64,000 bases of DNA from Synechococcus sp. BO 8801. Lineage in GTDB: Bacteria; Cyanobacteriota; Cyanobacteriia; PCC-6307; Cyanobiaceae. Of the stretch, positions 45,395 to 54,149 are shown piece after piece; position 1 is the first letter of the stretch, and every line of letters begins with the position of its first letter. A program made the position numbers and the translations under genes. The stretch is taken from the NCBI RefSeq assembly GCF_002252675.1, contig NZ_NQKY01000015.1:16635-80634 (forward strand), in the 5' to 3' direction. The notes under the pieces were generated by a model. That model worked only from the letters and a program-made list of their open reading frames with translations, was not told the DNA's origin and searched no databases.

Positions 45395-47560
45395 ATGGCG
45401 TCCCTGCGCTGCCACCTGCTGATCGGCCAGCCCGCCAGCGGCAAGACCACCCTCGCCCGGGCCCTGGCGCCCCTGCTGGCCGGCCCCGGCGATCCCCCCG
45501 CCCTGGTGCTCTCCACCGACGCGATCCGGGAGGAGGTCTTCGGCGATGCGGCGGTGCAGGGCCCCTGGGTGGACATCCAGCAGCGGCTGCACCAGCGCCT
45601 GGTGGAGGCCGTGGCGGCGGGCATCCCGGTGATCGTGGATGCCACCCACGCCCGCCGGGCCTGGCGGCTGGCGATCACCCAGGCCCTTCCCCTGCCGGCT
45701 CCGGTGGAGTGGATCGGCTGGTGGCTGTACACCGATCTGCCCACCTCGCTGGCGTGGAACGCCCGGCGCAGCCGGCCGGTGCCGGTGCCGGTGATCCAGG
45801 AGATGGCCGCCGCCCTGGCCGATCCCCACTTCGGGCCGGCGCGTGCCGAGGGCTTCGCCGCCCTCTGCTCCGTGGTGCCCAGCCACCACAGCGACCTGGC
45901 GCCGGTGCTGGCGGCCGAACTGGCCGGCCTCGATCGCCGCATCCGCTCGGCCACCAACCGGGAGCGCCAGGTGCAGCGCCACGGCTACTCGCGCCTGCTC
46001 GATCTGGAACGGCTGCTGCACCTGATCCGGCTGCTGAGCACCTGGCCCGACCTGGCGGCCAGCGATCCCGCCGCCGCCGAGGAGCTGGCGGCGATCCTCT
46101 CCCCCCTGCCGGAGGGCGATCTGGCCGATCGGGCCGCCGCCTTCCTGGGTCGCCTGCACGGCAGCTGCTACGCCGATGCTGCCGCGATCCGGCAGGACCT
46201 GGCCTGGCTGGAGGCCAACGGCTTCTGCAGCGCCCTGCCGGCCACCACACCGATCCAGCTGGCGCCGCTGGCCCGCAGCCGGCCCGGCTCCGTCCATGGC
46301 GGGCTGCCGCCGATGGGCGATGGGCCGGTGTTCCTGCGGGTGATGACCCTGCTGCGCCACCTGCTCCAGGTGCCCTTCGACCGGCCGGCCGAGCGCGGCG
46401 GCAACCTGCACCAGCACCTGATCGCCGCCACCGAGGCGATCCCGGGCGCCTACCTGCCGGGGGAAACGGCCACCCTGCGCAAGGACCTCGAGAAGATCCT
46501 GACCCCCTACGGCTTCCGCAACCGCAACGACAACGTTCGCCACGGCTACTGCCTCGGCACCGCCGTGCTTTCGCCGCCACGGCTGCGGGAGCTCCACAAC
46601 GTGGTGCGCCAGACCGCCGGGCGCCTGGCCGACCCCTCCGCCCAGGACCTGCTCAGCGAACTGGACGAGCGGCTGGGCTGGTCCGGCATCAGCGCCGCCG
46701 AACAGGCGCCGGTGCGCAGCTACGCCCGCCACACCGTGGTGGACATGGCCCTGGTGCGTCGCGATTCCCTTGCCGCGCCGCGCCGCGCCGAGGCGATCGA
46801 GACGGCGATCGTGGAGCACCGCCGCGTGCTCCTGACCCGCTACCCGGGCATGGGCAGCTTCGCCGACAGCCCCAGCGGTGAGCTGCGGGTCTGGCCGCTG
46901 CAGCTGATCTTCCACCACGTGGGCTGGTATCTCCTCTTTGAGGAGGACCACCTGGGCCACGACCAGGGACTGATCCGCAGCGAGCGGCTCGATCGCCTTG
47001 CCATGGGCCAGGCCCACGGCGACCTGCGTCGCCACGCCGACAGCCACGCGGCGGCCCTCAAGCGGCTGGAGCGACTGCTGCACCACAGCGGCGGCATCTA
47101 CTTCGGCACCGACCTGGAGCAGCAGCGGCAGATCACCGGCGCCTCCCCCCAGCGCCGCGGCCAGGCGCTGGAGACCCTGCGCTTCCGCTGCGCCCCCTGG
47201 GCCTTCGCCTTCATCCGCGAGGGTCTGCAGCGCTATCCGATCGAGCACACCCGCTTCTCCCGGCCTCTTCCGGACGACACCTGGTGGCACCACCCCAGGG
47301 CCCCCCACGTGCTGGAGCCCGGCCCGGCCGGCAGCAGCCACCCCTACCCGGTGGAGCTCGACCTGCCCCCCTGGACCGTGGCCGCCGACATCGACCTGCG
47401 CAGCTGGCTGTTCGCCTTCGGCGGCGGGATCCGCATCGAGAGCCCCGACTCTCTGCGCCTGGAGCTGCTGCAGCGCTGCCGCGAGACGATCGAGGCGAAC
47501 GGCGCCGAGAAATCCCTCCCTAACAGTTTCGGCTTCCGCAGAGGGGGCAGGCCTGATTAG
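45395..47560 (+). CDS. P-loop kinase (AAA_33/zeta-like) fused to a WYL domain
   Basis: 721 residues from ATG 45395; the open frame continues upstream to 45251 but that part is antisense to the VapC remnant. N-terminal polynucleotide-kinase-like P-loop domain: GQPASGKTTLA (from residue 11), LSTDAIREEVFGD and IVDATHARRAWR. A long middle region of unknown fold follows, then a WYL domain (about residues 490-560; VWPLQLIFHHVGWYLLFEED). WYL domains sense nucleic acid or nucleotide ligands. The cyanobacterial fusion has no known role. GC-rich codons match the core genome, so it may predate the flanking accessory genes. Confidence 0.8.
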   Translation: MASLRCHLLIGQPASGKTTLARALAPLLAGPGDPPALVLSTDAIREEVFGDAAVQGPWVDIQQRLHQRLVEAVAAGIPVIVDATHARRAWRLAITQALPLPAPVEWIGWWLYTDLPTSLAWNARRSRPVPVPVIQEMAAALADPHFGPARAEGFAALCSVVPSHHSDLAPVLAAELAGLDRRIRSATNRERQVQRHGYSRLLDLERLLHLIRLLSTWPDLAASDPAAAEELAAILSPLPEGDLADRAAAFLGRLHGSCYADAAAIRQDLAWLEANGFCSALPATTPIQLAPLARSRPGSVHGGLPPMGDGPVFLRVMTLLRHLLQVPFDRPAERGGNLHQHLIAATEAIPGAYLPGETATLRKDLEKILTPYGFRNRNDNVRHGYCLGTAVLSPPRLRELHNVVRQTAGRLADPSAQDLLSELDERLGWSGISAAEQAPVRSYARHTVVDMALVRRDSLAAPRRAEAIETAIVEHRRVLLTRYPGMGSFADSPSGELRVWPLQLIFHHVGWYLLFEEDHLGHDQGLIRSERLDRLAMGQAHGDLRRHADSHAAALKRLERLLHHSGGIYFGTDLEQQRQITGASPQRRGQALETLRFRCAPWAFAFIREGLQRYPIEHTRFSRPLPDDTWWHHPRAPHVLEPGPAGSSHPYPVELDLPPWTVAADIDLRSWLFAFGGGIRIESPDSLRLELLQRCRETIEANGAEKSLPNSFGFRRGGRPD

Positions 47561-47579
47561 CACCCGGCTTGCATTCGGA

Positions 47580-47766
47580 TCAGCCGTTTAGCCTTTCAGT
47601 GAGAGATGCAAAAACAATTCGATTCTGACTGAGCAGCTCTCCATACAACTCACCAAACTGGTCATCGAGAGTGGAAGTGACTTGGCGACCTTCTACGAGG
47701 CCTGCGAGCGTGCTCAGCACGAGCTGGCGGCTCTGCCCCCGGCACTCATCAAGCAAGTATCCAGCC
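47580..47766. other. Unassigned AT-richer segment before hipB
   Basis: About 190 bases with lower GC than the surroundings. Both strands give a plausible short reading: plus strand QLTKLVIESGSDLATFYEAC and then ERAQHELAALPPALI; minus strand LLDECRGQSRQLVLSTLAGL and then QFGELYGELLSQNRIVF ending at 47580. Neither has a convincing start or known family. It may be a gene remnant left when the hipBA cassette arrived. Confidence 0.3.
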
Positions 47767-47787
47767 AGTACTCGCAAACCGAGTACT
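47767..47787. promoter_or_regulatory. Palindromic operator of the hipBA operon
   Basis: A perfect 8-bp-arm inverted repeat AGTACTCG-N5-CGAGTACT lies 28 bases before the hipB ATG. HipB-family antitoxins repress their own operon by binding such palindromes. The repeat is seen; its use by this HipB is inferred from position. Confidence 0.65.
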
Positions 47788-47814
47788 CTCCGTTTATTCG
47801 GAATCCGAGTGGCC

Positions 47815-48069
47815 ATGGGTGGGGAAGAGGCGGTCATCCGTTCACCGGCCCAGCTGGGGCAGCTGGTGCAGACCCTCAGGCGCCAGCGGAACCTCAGCCA
47901 GAGGGAGTTGGCCCAGAGCGCTGGCGGCATCAGCCAGGCGCGGATGTCGGCCCTTGAGCTCCATCCCGAGCGCCTCACCCTGGATCGCCTGCTGCTGATC
48001 ACCGCCGCCCTCGACCTGGAGCTGGTGGTCCGCCCAAGAACCGCGCCTGCACCAGTGGCGGAGTGGTGA
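47815..48069 (+). CDS. hipB: HipB-like antitoxin, XRE-family repressor
   Basis: 84 residues. A single helix-turn-helix domain: LGQLVQTLRRQRNLSQRELA and then GGISQARMSALE, close in size and pattern to E. coli HipB. It neutralises HipA and represses the operon. ATG 47815 is preferred; the frame extends further upstream only through the operator. The stop overlaps the hipA start (TGATG). Confidence 0.88.
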   Translation: MGGEEAVIRSPAQLGQLVQTLRRQRNLSQRELAQSAGGISQARMSALELHPERLTLDRLLLITAALDLELVVRPRTAPAPVAEW

Positions 48070-49409
48070 TGGGACGACCCAGGCAATCGCGGGAGCTGAC
48101 GGTCTGGATGAATGGTGAGCAGGTAGGAATCTGGGTACTGCCGGTGCGCAGGTCCCAGGAGTTCCATTACGCCAGGAGTTGGCTGTCGTCCCCGAACCAT
48201 CGCCCCCTGTCCCTGTCGCTCCAGCCGGTGCCAGCAGCCACCGTGTTGCGGGGCCTTGCGGTGGAGGCCTGGTTCGAGAATCTTCTTCCCGACAGCGCCT
48301 CCATCCGCCAGCGCGTGCAGCAGCGCTTCAGGACCGCCAGCACCGGTGCCTTCGATCTCCTGGAGGCTGTTGGTCGTGACTGCGCGGGGGCTGTTCAACT
48401 GCTGCCTCCTGGCGAGCAGCCTTCCGGGCTGGATCGCATCGAAGCGGACCCCCTCACAGACAGAGCCATCGGGCACCTGCTGAGGGGTGTCACCGCTCCA
48501 ACGGCCTCAGCACTGGCCGGGCCATCAGACGAGGAGCTGAGGCTTTCGGTGGCCGGTGCCCAGGAGAAAACGGCGCTGCTGTTCCACGGCGATCGCTGGT
48601 GCCGCCCCTTGGGCAGCACCCCCACCAGCCATCTGTTCAAGCTCCCCATGGGTGTAGTGGGAACCGGCCAGATCGATCTCAGCACCTCGGTGGAGAACGA
48701 GTGGCTGTGCGGTCGCCTCCTGGAGGCCTACGGTCTTGAGGTGGCCAATGCCCAGATGGCCGCGTTTGATGGTCAGCGCTGCCTGATCGTGGAGCGCTTC
48801 GATCGCCGGCTCCATCCCAAGGGGAGCCACTGGCTGCGGCTTCCCACCGAGGACTTCTGCCAGGCCACCGCCACCCCACCCCGATTCAAATACGAAAGCG
48901 AAGGGGGCCCTGGCATGGTGGCAATCAGCCAATGGCTCGCCCAATCCGCCACTGCTGAGAAGGATCTGCAAACCTTTTTCTCTGCCCAGGTGCTGTTCTG
49001 GATGTTGCGTGCCATCGATGGCCACGCCAAAAACTTCAGCCTCTTTCTGCAGCAGGGAGGCCGCTATCAGCTCACCCCCCTCTACGACGTCCTCTCGGCC
49101 TGGCCCGTCATCGGTAAAGGCGCGGGCCTGTATGCCCAGCAAAAGATCCGGATGGCCATGGCCTGGCATGGAACCAAGAGCCGCACCTACAAACCCCTGC
49201 AGATTCAGCGGCGTCACCTAACCACCACCGCCTCCCGTCTGGGCCTGGGCGGCCGTGCGAACGACCTGCTGGAGTCCTTGATCGTCAGAACCCCCGGGGT
49301 GATCGCAGCTGTCGCCGCCAAGCTCCCAAAGGATTTCCCGGCTGCCGTTGCAGAGCCGATCTTTGAAGGGCTGCAGGCCTCCGCGACTCAGCTCAGCCAT
49401 CAGCCATAA
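48069..49409 (+). CDS. hipA: HipA-like serine/threonine kinase toxin
   Basis: 446 residues, near the 440 of E. coli HipA. The N-terminal couple_hipA domain (VWMNGEQVGIW; LRGLAVEAWFENLLPDS) is followed by the HipA_C kinase: SVAGAQEKTALLF (nucleotide loop), HLFKLP with the ATP lysine, catalytic loop AIDGHAKNF (Asp317) and metal-binding Asp340 in PLYDVLS. E. coli HipA phosphorylates glutamyl-tRNA synthetase and induces persistence. All catalytic residues are kept, so the toxin is probably active. Codon use is less GC-rich than in the core genes. Confidence 0.92.
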   Translation: MGRPRQSRELTVWMNGEQVGIWVLPVRRSQEFHYARSWLSSPNHRPLSLSLQPVPAATVLRGLAVEAWFENLLPDSASIRQRVQQRFRTASTGAFDLLEAVGRDCAGAVQLLPPGEQPSGLDRIEADPLTDRAIGHLLRGVTAPTASALAGPSDEELRLSVAGAQEKTALLFHGDRWCRPLGSTPTSHLFKLPMGVVGTGQIDLSTSVENEWLCGRLLEAYGLEVANAQMAAFDGQRCLIVERFDRRLHPKGSHWLRLPTEDFCQATATPPRFKYESEGGPGMVAISQWLAQSATAEKDLQTFFSAQVLFWMLRAIDGHAKNFSLFLQQGGRYQLTPLYDVLSAWPVIGKGAGLYAQQKIRMAMAWHGTKSRTYKPLQIQRRHLTTTASRLGLGGRANDLLESLIVRTPGVIAAVAAKLPKDFPAAVAEPIFEGLQASATQLSHQP

Positions 49410-49577
49410 GAAGCCCTCACCAGCAGGGATTGCAGGGCCACGAAACCAGGCTCAGGATCCAGGAGAGCCATGACAACGCCCACCGATTCGCACCCACAAG
49501 CTCAAGAGGCTTGCCGTGTTGGCCAATCTGTCACCCGTCATCGACACGTTGCTGATGCACACCTTCAACGCCAAATC

Positions 49578-50246
49578 TCACACCCGCAGCGTCACCCGGC
49601 TGAGCAGGGTGCTGGCGCCGGTGGCGATGAACTGCACCCCGATCGCCAGGGTGAACAGGCCCATCACCTTGATCAGCACCGTCATGCCCACATGGCCCAA
49701 CAGTCGGGTGAGGCGGGTGGCGAAGGTGAACATCAGGCCGATCAGGATCGCCATCGCCCAGATCGCCGCGAACAGCTCGAGGCGGTGGTTGAGGGTGTGG
49801 GCGCCTTCGGCATACACCGTGATCGTCGACATCGTGCCGGCGCCGGTGGTGAGGGGCAGGGAGATCGGCACGATCGCCGAGGAGGTCATCTGCCCCACAT
49901 CCATGCGCGACACATCGAGGTTCTTCTCGTGGGAATCGCCCGGATCGGTGGCATTCAGCATGCTCAGACCGCTGAAGCCCAGCAGCAGGCCGCCGGCGAT
50001 CTGGAAGGCACTCACACTGATGCCGAAGAACTGGAGCACCGCCGTGCCCAGGAAATAGGCGCCCAGCATGATCAGCAGGCTGGAGAGGGTGGTGATGCGG
50101 ATCACCCGTCGCACCTGGCTGGCGGGCACCCCCTGACTCAGGGTGAGGAACGGTCCGATGGCGGGGAAGTTGTTGGCCACGGCGAACAACCCCAGCAGGT
50201 AGTGCTGGAAGGTGCTCGGCACCAGGAACTCAGGAGTGATGGCCAT
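49578..50246 (-). CDS. MarC family membrane protein
   Basis: 222 residues with six helices, the internal duplication of MarC proteins and the motif FAVANNFPAIGPFLTL near the N-terminus, with IVPISLPLTTGAGTMSTI in the second half. Despite the name, MarC proteins are not shown to give multidrug resistance; function is open. The 168-base gap to hipA (49410-49577) holds no convincing gene. Confidence 0.88.
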   Translation of the reverse strand: MAITPEFLVPSTFQHYLLGLFAVANNFPAIGPFLTLSQGVPASQVRRVIRITTLSSLLIMLGAYFLGTAVLQFFGISVSAFQIAGGLLLGFSGLSMLNATDPGDSHEKNLDVSRMDVGQMTSSAIVPISLPLTTGAGTMSTITVYAEGAHTLNHRLELFAAIWAMAILIGLMFTFATRLTRLLGHVGMTVLIKVMGLFTLAIGVQFIATGASTLLSRVTLRV

Positions 50247-50260
50247 GGTGGCCAGTATCG

Positions 50261-51262
50261 CTACGGGGCCGCCGGCTCCTTCCAGAGCGGCGGGGTCGCA
50301 CCGGCCTCCAGCTGGCGCAGGCCCTTGTGCTTCTCCTCGGCGGGCTTCAGCGGCAGGCTGGCGAACTGCACCGGCTTGCTGCCATCGAGCCCGGCCGCCA
50401 GGAGGCTGAGGGTCTCTCCCGGCGTCAGGTTGGTCTGCACCTTCGGCTGCAGCTGGTTCACCAGGAACGGCAGCTTGGCCAGCCGCTCCGGCTGCAGCAT
50501 CCGTTCCCTGAGGCTGGTGGCCACCAGCTGCTGGTTGCTGCGGCGACCGGTGTCGCCCAGCCAGGTGTCGCGGAAGCGCACCAGCTGCTCCACCTTGTTG
50601 CCCCCCAGCTGCTGCAGCCCGGCCTGCAGGTCGATGGTCAGCTTCTGGGTCTGGTCCGTGTAGCTCATCCGCCGCGGCGGGCTCAGTTCCAGACCACCCA
50701 GCCCATTGACCAGGTCCCTCAGCGCCCCCCGGGAGAGCACCAGGTAGCGGTCGGGGGCGGGGGGCTGGAGCCCCACCAGCTCCCGCACCGCGTCGGCGGT
50801 GAGGGCCACGCCCCCGAGGCGGAAGGCCTCACCCAGGCGCTTGGGGCCCTTCTGGCCAGGCAGGTTCACGGCCACTTCGGTGGGCAGGTTGAGCACCTGC
50901 AGGGGCCCCTCCGGGTTGACGCGCACCAGCAGCAGGGCGTCGGCGTTGGCCGGCCCGGCGGGGGCGGCCTTGTTGATCGGCGCGCCGACCGTCTCGGCAT
51001 CGCTGCCGATCACCAGCAGGGTGATGGCCCGCGCCGGCGGGGCGGCCAGGCTGGCCGGGCCCACCTCGGGGGTGGGCGCCAGGGCCCGGTCGGGCATCGG
51101 CCAGAGCAGCCCCAGGACGCCCATCCCCACCACGGCGCCGGCGGCGGTGACGCCGAGGCTCTTGAGCAGCCGTCCGGTGGCCAGGCGCCGCTTCGGAGCC
51201 GGGGCCTTCGGGGTCCCGGTGCCGGGGGCTTCGGTTGGGCGGGGCTTCCGGCGGGCGGGCAT
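50261..51262 (-). CDS. LytR-CpsA-Psr (LCP) family protein
   Basis: 333 residues from ATG 51262 (MPARRKPRPTEAPG). Basic cytoplasmic N-terminus, one membrane helix (VTAAGAVVGMGVLGLLW), then the extracytoplasmic LCP domain: ITLLVIGSD, ADALLLVRVNPEG with the phosphate-binding Asp and Arg, NLPTEVAVNLPG, and VEQLVRFRDTWLGDTGRRSNQQ. LCP proteins attach glycopolymers to the cell wall or, in cyanobacteria, may act on exported polysaccharides. It is divergent from bciB with 116 bases between starts, and 14 bases from marC. Confidence 0.88.
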   Translation of the reverse strand: MPARRKPRPTEAPGTGTPKAPAPKRRLATGRLLKSLGVTAAGAVVGMGVLGLLWPMPDRALAPTPEVGPASLAAPPARAITLLVIGSDAETVGAPINKAAPAGPANADALLLVRVNPEGPLQVLNLPTEVAVNLPGQKGPKRLGEAFRLGGVALTADAVRELVGLQPPAPDRYLVLSRGALRDLVNGLGGLELSPPRRMSYTDQTQKLTIDLQAGLQQLGGNKVEQLVRFRDTWLGDTGRRSNQQLVATSLRERMLQPERLAKLPFLVNQLQPKVQTNLTPGETLSLLAAGLDGSKPVQFASLPLKPAEEKHKGLRQLEAGATPPLWKEPAAP

Positions 51263-51378
51263 CGGGGCCGAAACGGAGGGGAGCTGAAGGCACTCTCGCG
51301 CAGGCGACGCCGCGGGCCGGCGGCATGGGAGCGCAACGACGGATAGCTTGAGCGTCGAGCTCCTGCGCCCACCACCGC

Positions 51379-52599
51379 TTGTCCTCCGTTCCTTCACCGG
51401 CGCCGTCGTCCCTGGCGCCGCACGATCGAGCCCGACCCCTGGCCAAGGGCAGCCCCAAACCCGCCAAGGATCTCTGCAGCGACTGCGGCCTCTGCGACAG
51501 CCGCTGGGTGGCCTACGTGCGCCGGGCCTGCGCCTTCCTCGAGCAGCGCTTCGAGGCCATGGAGGAACAGGCCCACGGCCGCAGCCGCCGCCTCGACGAC
51601 GAGGACGAGCTCTACTTCGGTGTCCACCAGCGCATGGTCACCGCCCGGCTGCGCCAGCCGATCGCTGGGGCCCAGTGGACGGGCATCGTCAGCCGCATCG
51701 GCGTGCGGGCCCTGGAGAGCGGCCTGGTGGATGCGGTGCTGTGCGTGCAGCAGAGCGAGGACGACCGCTTCACCCCGGTGCCGGTGCTGGCCCGCACCCC
51801 GGAGGAGGTGCTGGCGGCGCGGGTGAACAAACCCACCCTCTCCCCCAACCTGGAGGTGCTCGAGCAGTTGCCGGGCAGCGGCATCGAGCGGCTGCTGGCC
51901 ATCGGCGTGGGCTGCCAGATCCAGGCCCTGCGGGCCGTGCAGGCCACCCTGCCCCTGCAGAAGCTCTACGTGCTCGGCCTGCCCTGCGTCGACAACGTCA
52001 GCCGGGACGGGCTGCAGACCTTCCTGGAGAGCGCCAGCCGCTCCCCCGACACGGTGGTGCACTACGAATTCATGCAGGACTTCCGCATCCACTTCCGCCA
52101 CAGCGACGGCCAGGAGGAGACGGTGCCCTTCTTCGGCCTCGACACGCCCGCCCTCAAGGACGTCTTCGCCCCCAGCTGCCTCAGCTGCTTCGACTACACC
52201 AACGCCGGCGCCGATCTGGTGGTGGGCTACATGGGCGCCACCTTCGGCCGCCAGTGGGTCACCGTGCGCAACCCCCTCGGCCAGGAGCTGCTGGATCTGG
52301 TGGAGCCGGAACTGGATCTGGCGCCGGTGACCAGCTCCGGCGACCGCCGCCAGGCGGTGCAGCAGGGCATCGACGCCTACGAGAAGGCCTTGAAACTGCC
52401 CATGTGGCTCGCCGAACTGGTGGGGGTGTTCGTGCAGCGCTTCGGGCCCAAGGGGCTCGAGTACGGCCGCTTCTCGATCGATTCCCACTTCACGCGCAAT
52501 GCCCTCTGGCTGCAGCGCCACCACCCGGAGAAGGTCGACGCCCACATCCCGGCCTTCGCCCGCCGGATCGTGGACCGCTACCGCCTGCCGACACCGTGA
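51379..52599 (+). CDS. bciB: Divinyl chlorophyllide 8-vinyl reductase, ferredoxin-dependent (BciB)
   Basis: 406 residues from TTG 51379. The FrhB-like fold and the cysteine motifs CSDCGLC near residue 32 and PSCLSCFDYTNAGADLVVG carry iron-sulfur clusters, and FAD is the other cofactor. BciB reduces the 8-vinyl group of divinyl chlorophyllide (or its precursor) to give monovinyl chlorophyll; cyanobacteria of the Synechocystis slr1923 type use it. A FrhB-family paralogue of other function is possible but less likely given the length and conserved cysteines. It overlaps malQ by four bases. Confidence 0.85.
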   Translation: MSSVPSPAPSSLAPHDRARPLAKGSPKPAKDLCSDCGLCDSRWVAYVRRACAFLEQRFEAMEEQAHGRSRRLDDEDELYFGVHQRMVTARLRQPIAGAQWTGIVSRIGVRALESGLVDAVLCVQQSEDDRFTPVPVLARTPEEVLAARVNKPTLSPNLEVLEQLPGSGIERLLAIGVGCQIQALRAVQATLPLQKLYVLGLPCVDNVSRDGLQTFLESASRSPDTVVHYEFMQDFRIHFRHSDGQEETVPFFGLDTPALKDVFAPSCLSCFDYTNAGADLVVGYMGATFGRQWVTVRNPLGQELLDLVEPELDLAPVTSSGDRRQAVQQGIDAYEKALKLPMWLAELVGVFVQRFGPKGLEYGRFSIDSHFTRNALWLQRHHPEKVDAHIPAFARRIVDRYRLPTP

Positions 52600-54149
52600 G
52601 CAGCGACCCCCGGGCCTGCGGCGTGCTGCTCCACCCCACGGCCCTGCCGGGCACGCGGGCCTGCGGCAGCTTCGGCGCCGCCGCCCGCGACTGGATCGAC
52701 CTGCTGGCCGCCGAGGGGGTGGGGGTGTGGCAACTGCTGCCCCTGGCCCCCACCGACGGCACCGGCTCCCCCTACAGCTCCCCCAGCGGCTCGGCCCTCA
52801 ACCCCTGGCTGATCGATGCCGACGACCTGGTGGCCGAGGGTCTGATCAGCGCCGCCGACCGGGACGCCCTGCCCCAGGGAGCTGAGGATCGCCTCGATCC
52901 GGCCGTCGCCAGCCAGCGCGCGGCCGCCATCGCCACGGCCCTGGCCCGGGGCTGGGCCGGGCAGCCACCGGAGCGCCGGGCGGCCTTCGATCGCTGGGAG
53001 GAGCGCCAGCGCTTCTGGCTGGTCGACCACTGCCGCTTCATGGTGATCCGCCGCCTCCAGGGGGGGCGGCCCTGGTGGGAGTGGCCGGAGCCCCTGGCCC
53101 GGCGCCAGGCCCCCGCCCTGCGGGCCCTGGTCGACGCCCAGAGCCAGGCCCTGCAGGAGGAGGCCCTGCTGCAGTGGCAGCTCCAGGTCCAGTGGCGCCG
53201 GCTGCAGGAGCGGGCCCATCGCCAGGGGGTGCGCCTGGTGGGGGATCTGCCCTTCTACGTGGCCCACGACAGCGCCGATGTCTGGAGCAACAGGCGCCTG
53301 TTCTCCCTGCGGGCCGGCGGCGGCCTGGTGGAGCAGAGCGGGGTGCCGCCGGACTACTTCTCCACCACCGGCCAGCTCTGGGGCACCCCCGTCTACCGCT
53401 GGTGGGTGCACCGCCTCACCGGCTTCCGCTGGTGGCTGCAGCGGCTGGGGCGGCAGCTGGAGCTGATGGATCTGCTGCGGCTCGACCACTTCCGGGCCCT
53501 GGAGGCCTACTGGAGCGTCCCTGGCGCCGATTTCACCGCCGAGCACGGCTCCTGGCGTCCCTCCCCCGGCGCCGCCCTGCTGGGCCGCCTGCGGTCCCGC
53601 TGCCGCCGCCAGGGACGGCTGCTCCCCGGCGACCGGCTGCCGCTGATCGCCGAAGACCTCGGCGTCATCACCCCAGCGGTGGAGGCCCTTCGCGACCGCT
53701 TCGCCCTGCCGGGCATGAAGATCCTGCAGTTCGCCTTCGACGGCAACGACGACAACCCTTACCTGCCGGCGAACTACAGCGGCAGCCGCTGGGTGGTGTA
53801 CACCGGCACCCACGACAACGCCACCAGCCTCGGCTGGTGGCGGAATCTCGACGACGGGGCCCGGGGTCGGGTGGCGGCGGTGGTGGGGGGTGAGGTGCGG
53901 GCGCCGAGCTGGCAGCTGCTGGAGGTGGCGCTGGCCTCGCCGGCCGATCTGGCGGTGGTGCCGCTGCAGGACCTGCTGGAGCTGGGAGACGAGGGCCGCT
54001 TCAACACCCCCGGCACCATTGACGGCAACTGGAGCTGGCGGCTCTCGCAGCCGGTGTCGGCGCTGGCCGGGCCCCTGCAGGGCTTCGGGGCCATGGCGGC
54101 CCGCTATGGCCGGGGGCGCGGGGCGGCGGCCGGAGCCGGTGGCGGGTAG
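52596..54149 (+). CDS. malQ: 4-alpha-glucanotransferase (GH77)
   Basis: 517 residues from a GTG that overlaps the bciB stop. It transfers maltosyl and longer units between alpha-1,4-glucans during glycogen breakdown. GH77 motifs: GVLLHPTALPG, LPLAPTDGTGSPYSSPS, VRLVGDLPFYVAHDSADVW, the nucleophile aspartate in LLRLDHFRALEAYW, the acid/base glutamate in PLIAEDLGVITP and TGTHDNATSLGWW. The last 46 bases overlap the convergent RodZ-like gene. Confidence 0.93.
   Translation: MSSDPRACGVLLHPTALPGTRACGSFGAAARDWIDLLAAEGVGVWQLLPLAPTDGTGSPYSSPSGSALNPWLIDADDLVAEGLISAADRDALPQGAEDRLDPAVASQRAAAIATALARGWAGQPPERRAAFDRWEERQRFWLVDHCRFMVIRRLQGGRPWWEWPEPLARRQAPALRALVDAQSQALQEEALLQWQLQVQWRRLQERAHRQGVRLVGDLPFYVAHDSADVWSNRRLFSLRAGGGLVEQSGVPPDYFSTTGQLWGTPVYRWWVHRLTGFRWWLQRLGRQLELMDLLRLDHFRALEAYWSVPGADFTAEHGSWRPSPGAALLGRLRSRCRRQGRLLPGDRLPLIAEDLGVITPAVEALRDRFALPGMKILQFAFDGNDDNPYLPANYSGSRWVVYTGTHDNATSLGWWRNLDDGARGRVAAVVGGEVRAPSWQLLEVALASPADLAVVPLQDLLELGDEGRFNTPGTIDGNWSWRLSQPVSALAGPLQGFGAMAARYGRGRGAAAGAGGG

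Noticed and set aside
49410..49577. Possible remnant reading HKLKRLAVLANLSPVIDTLL on the plus strand between hipA and marC
   Set aside because: No start, short, and no recognisable family; too weak to annotate, although it may be another decayed piece of the accessory segment.
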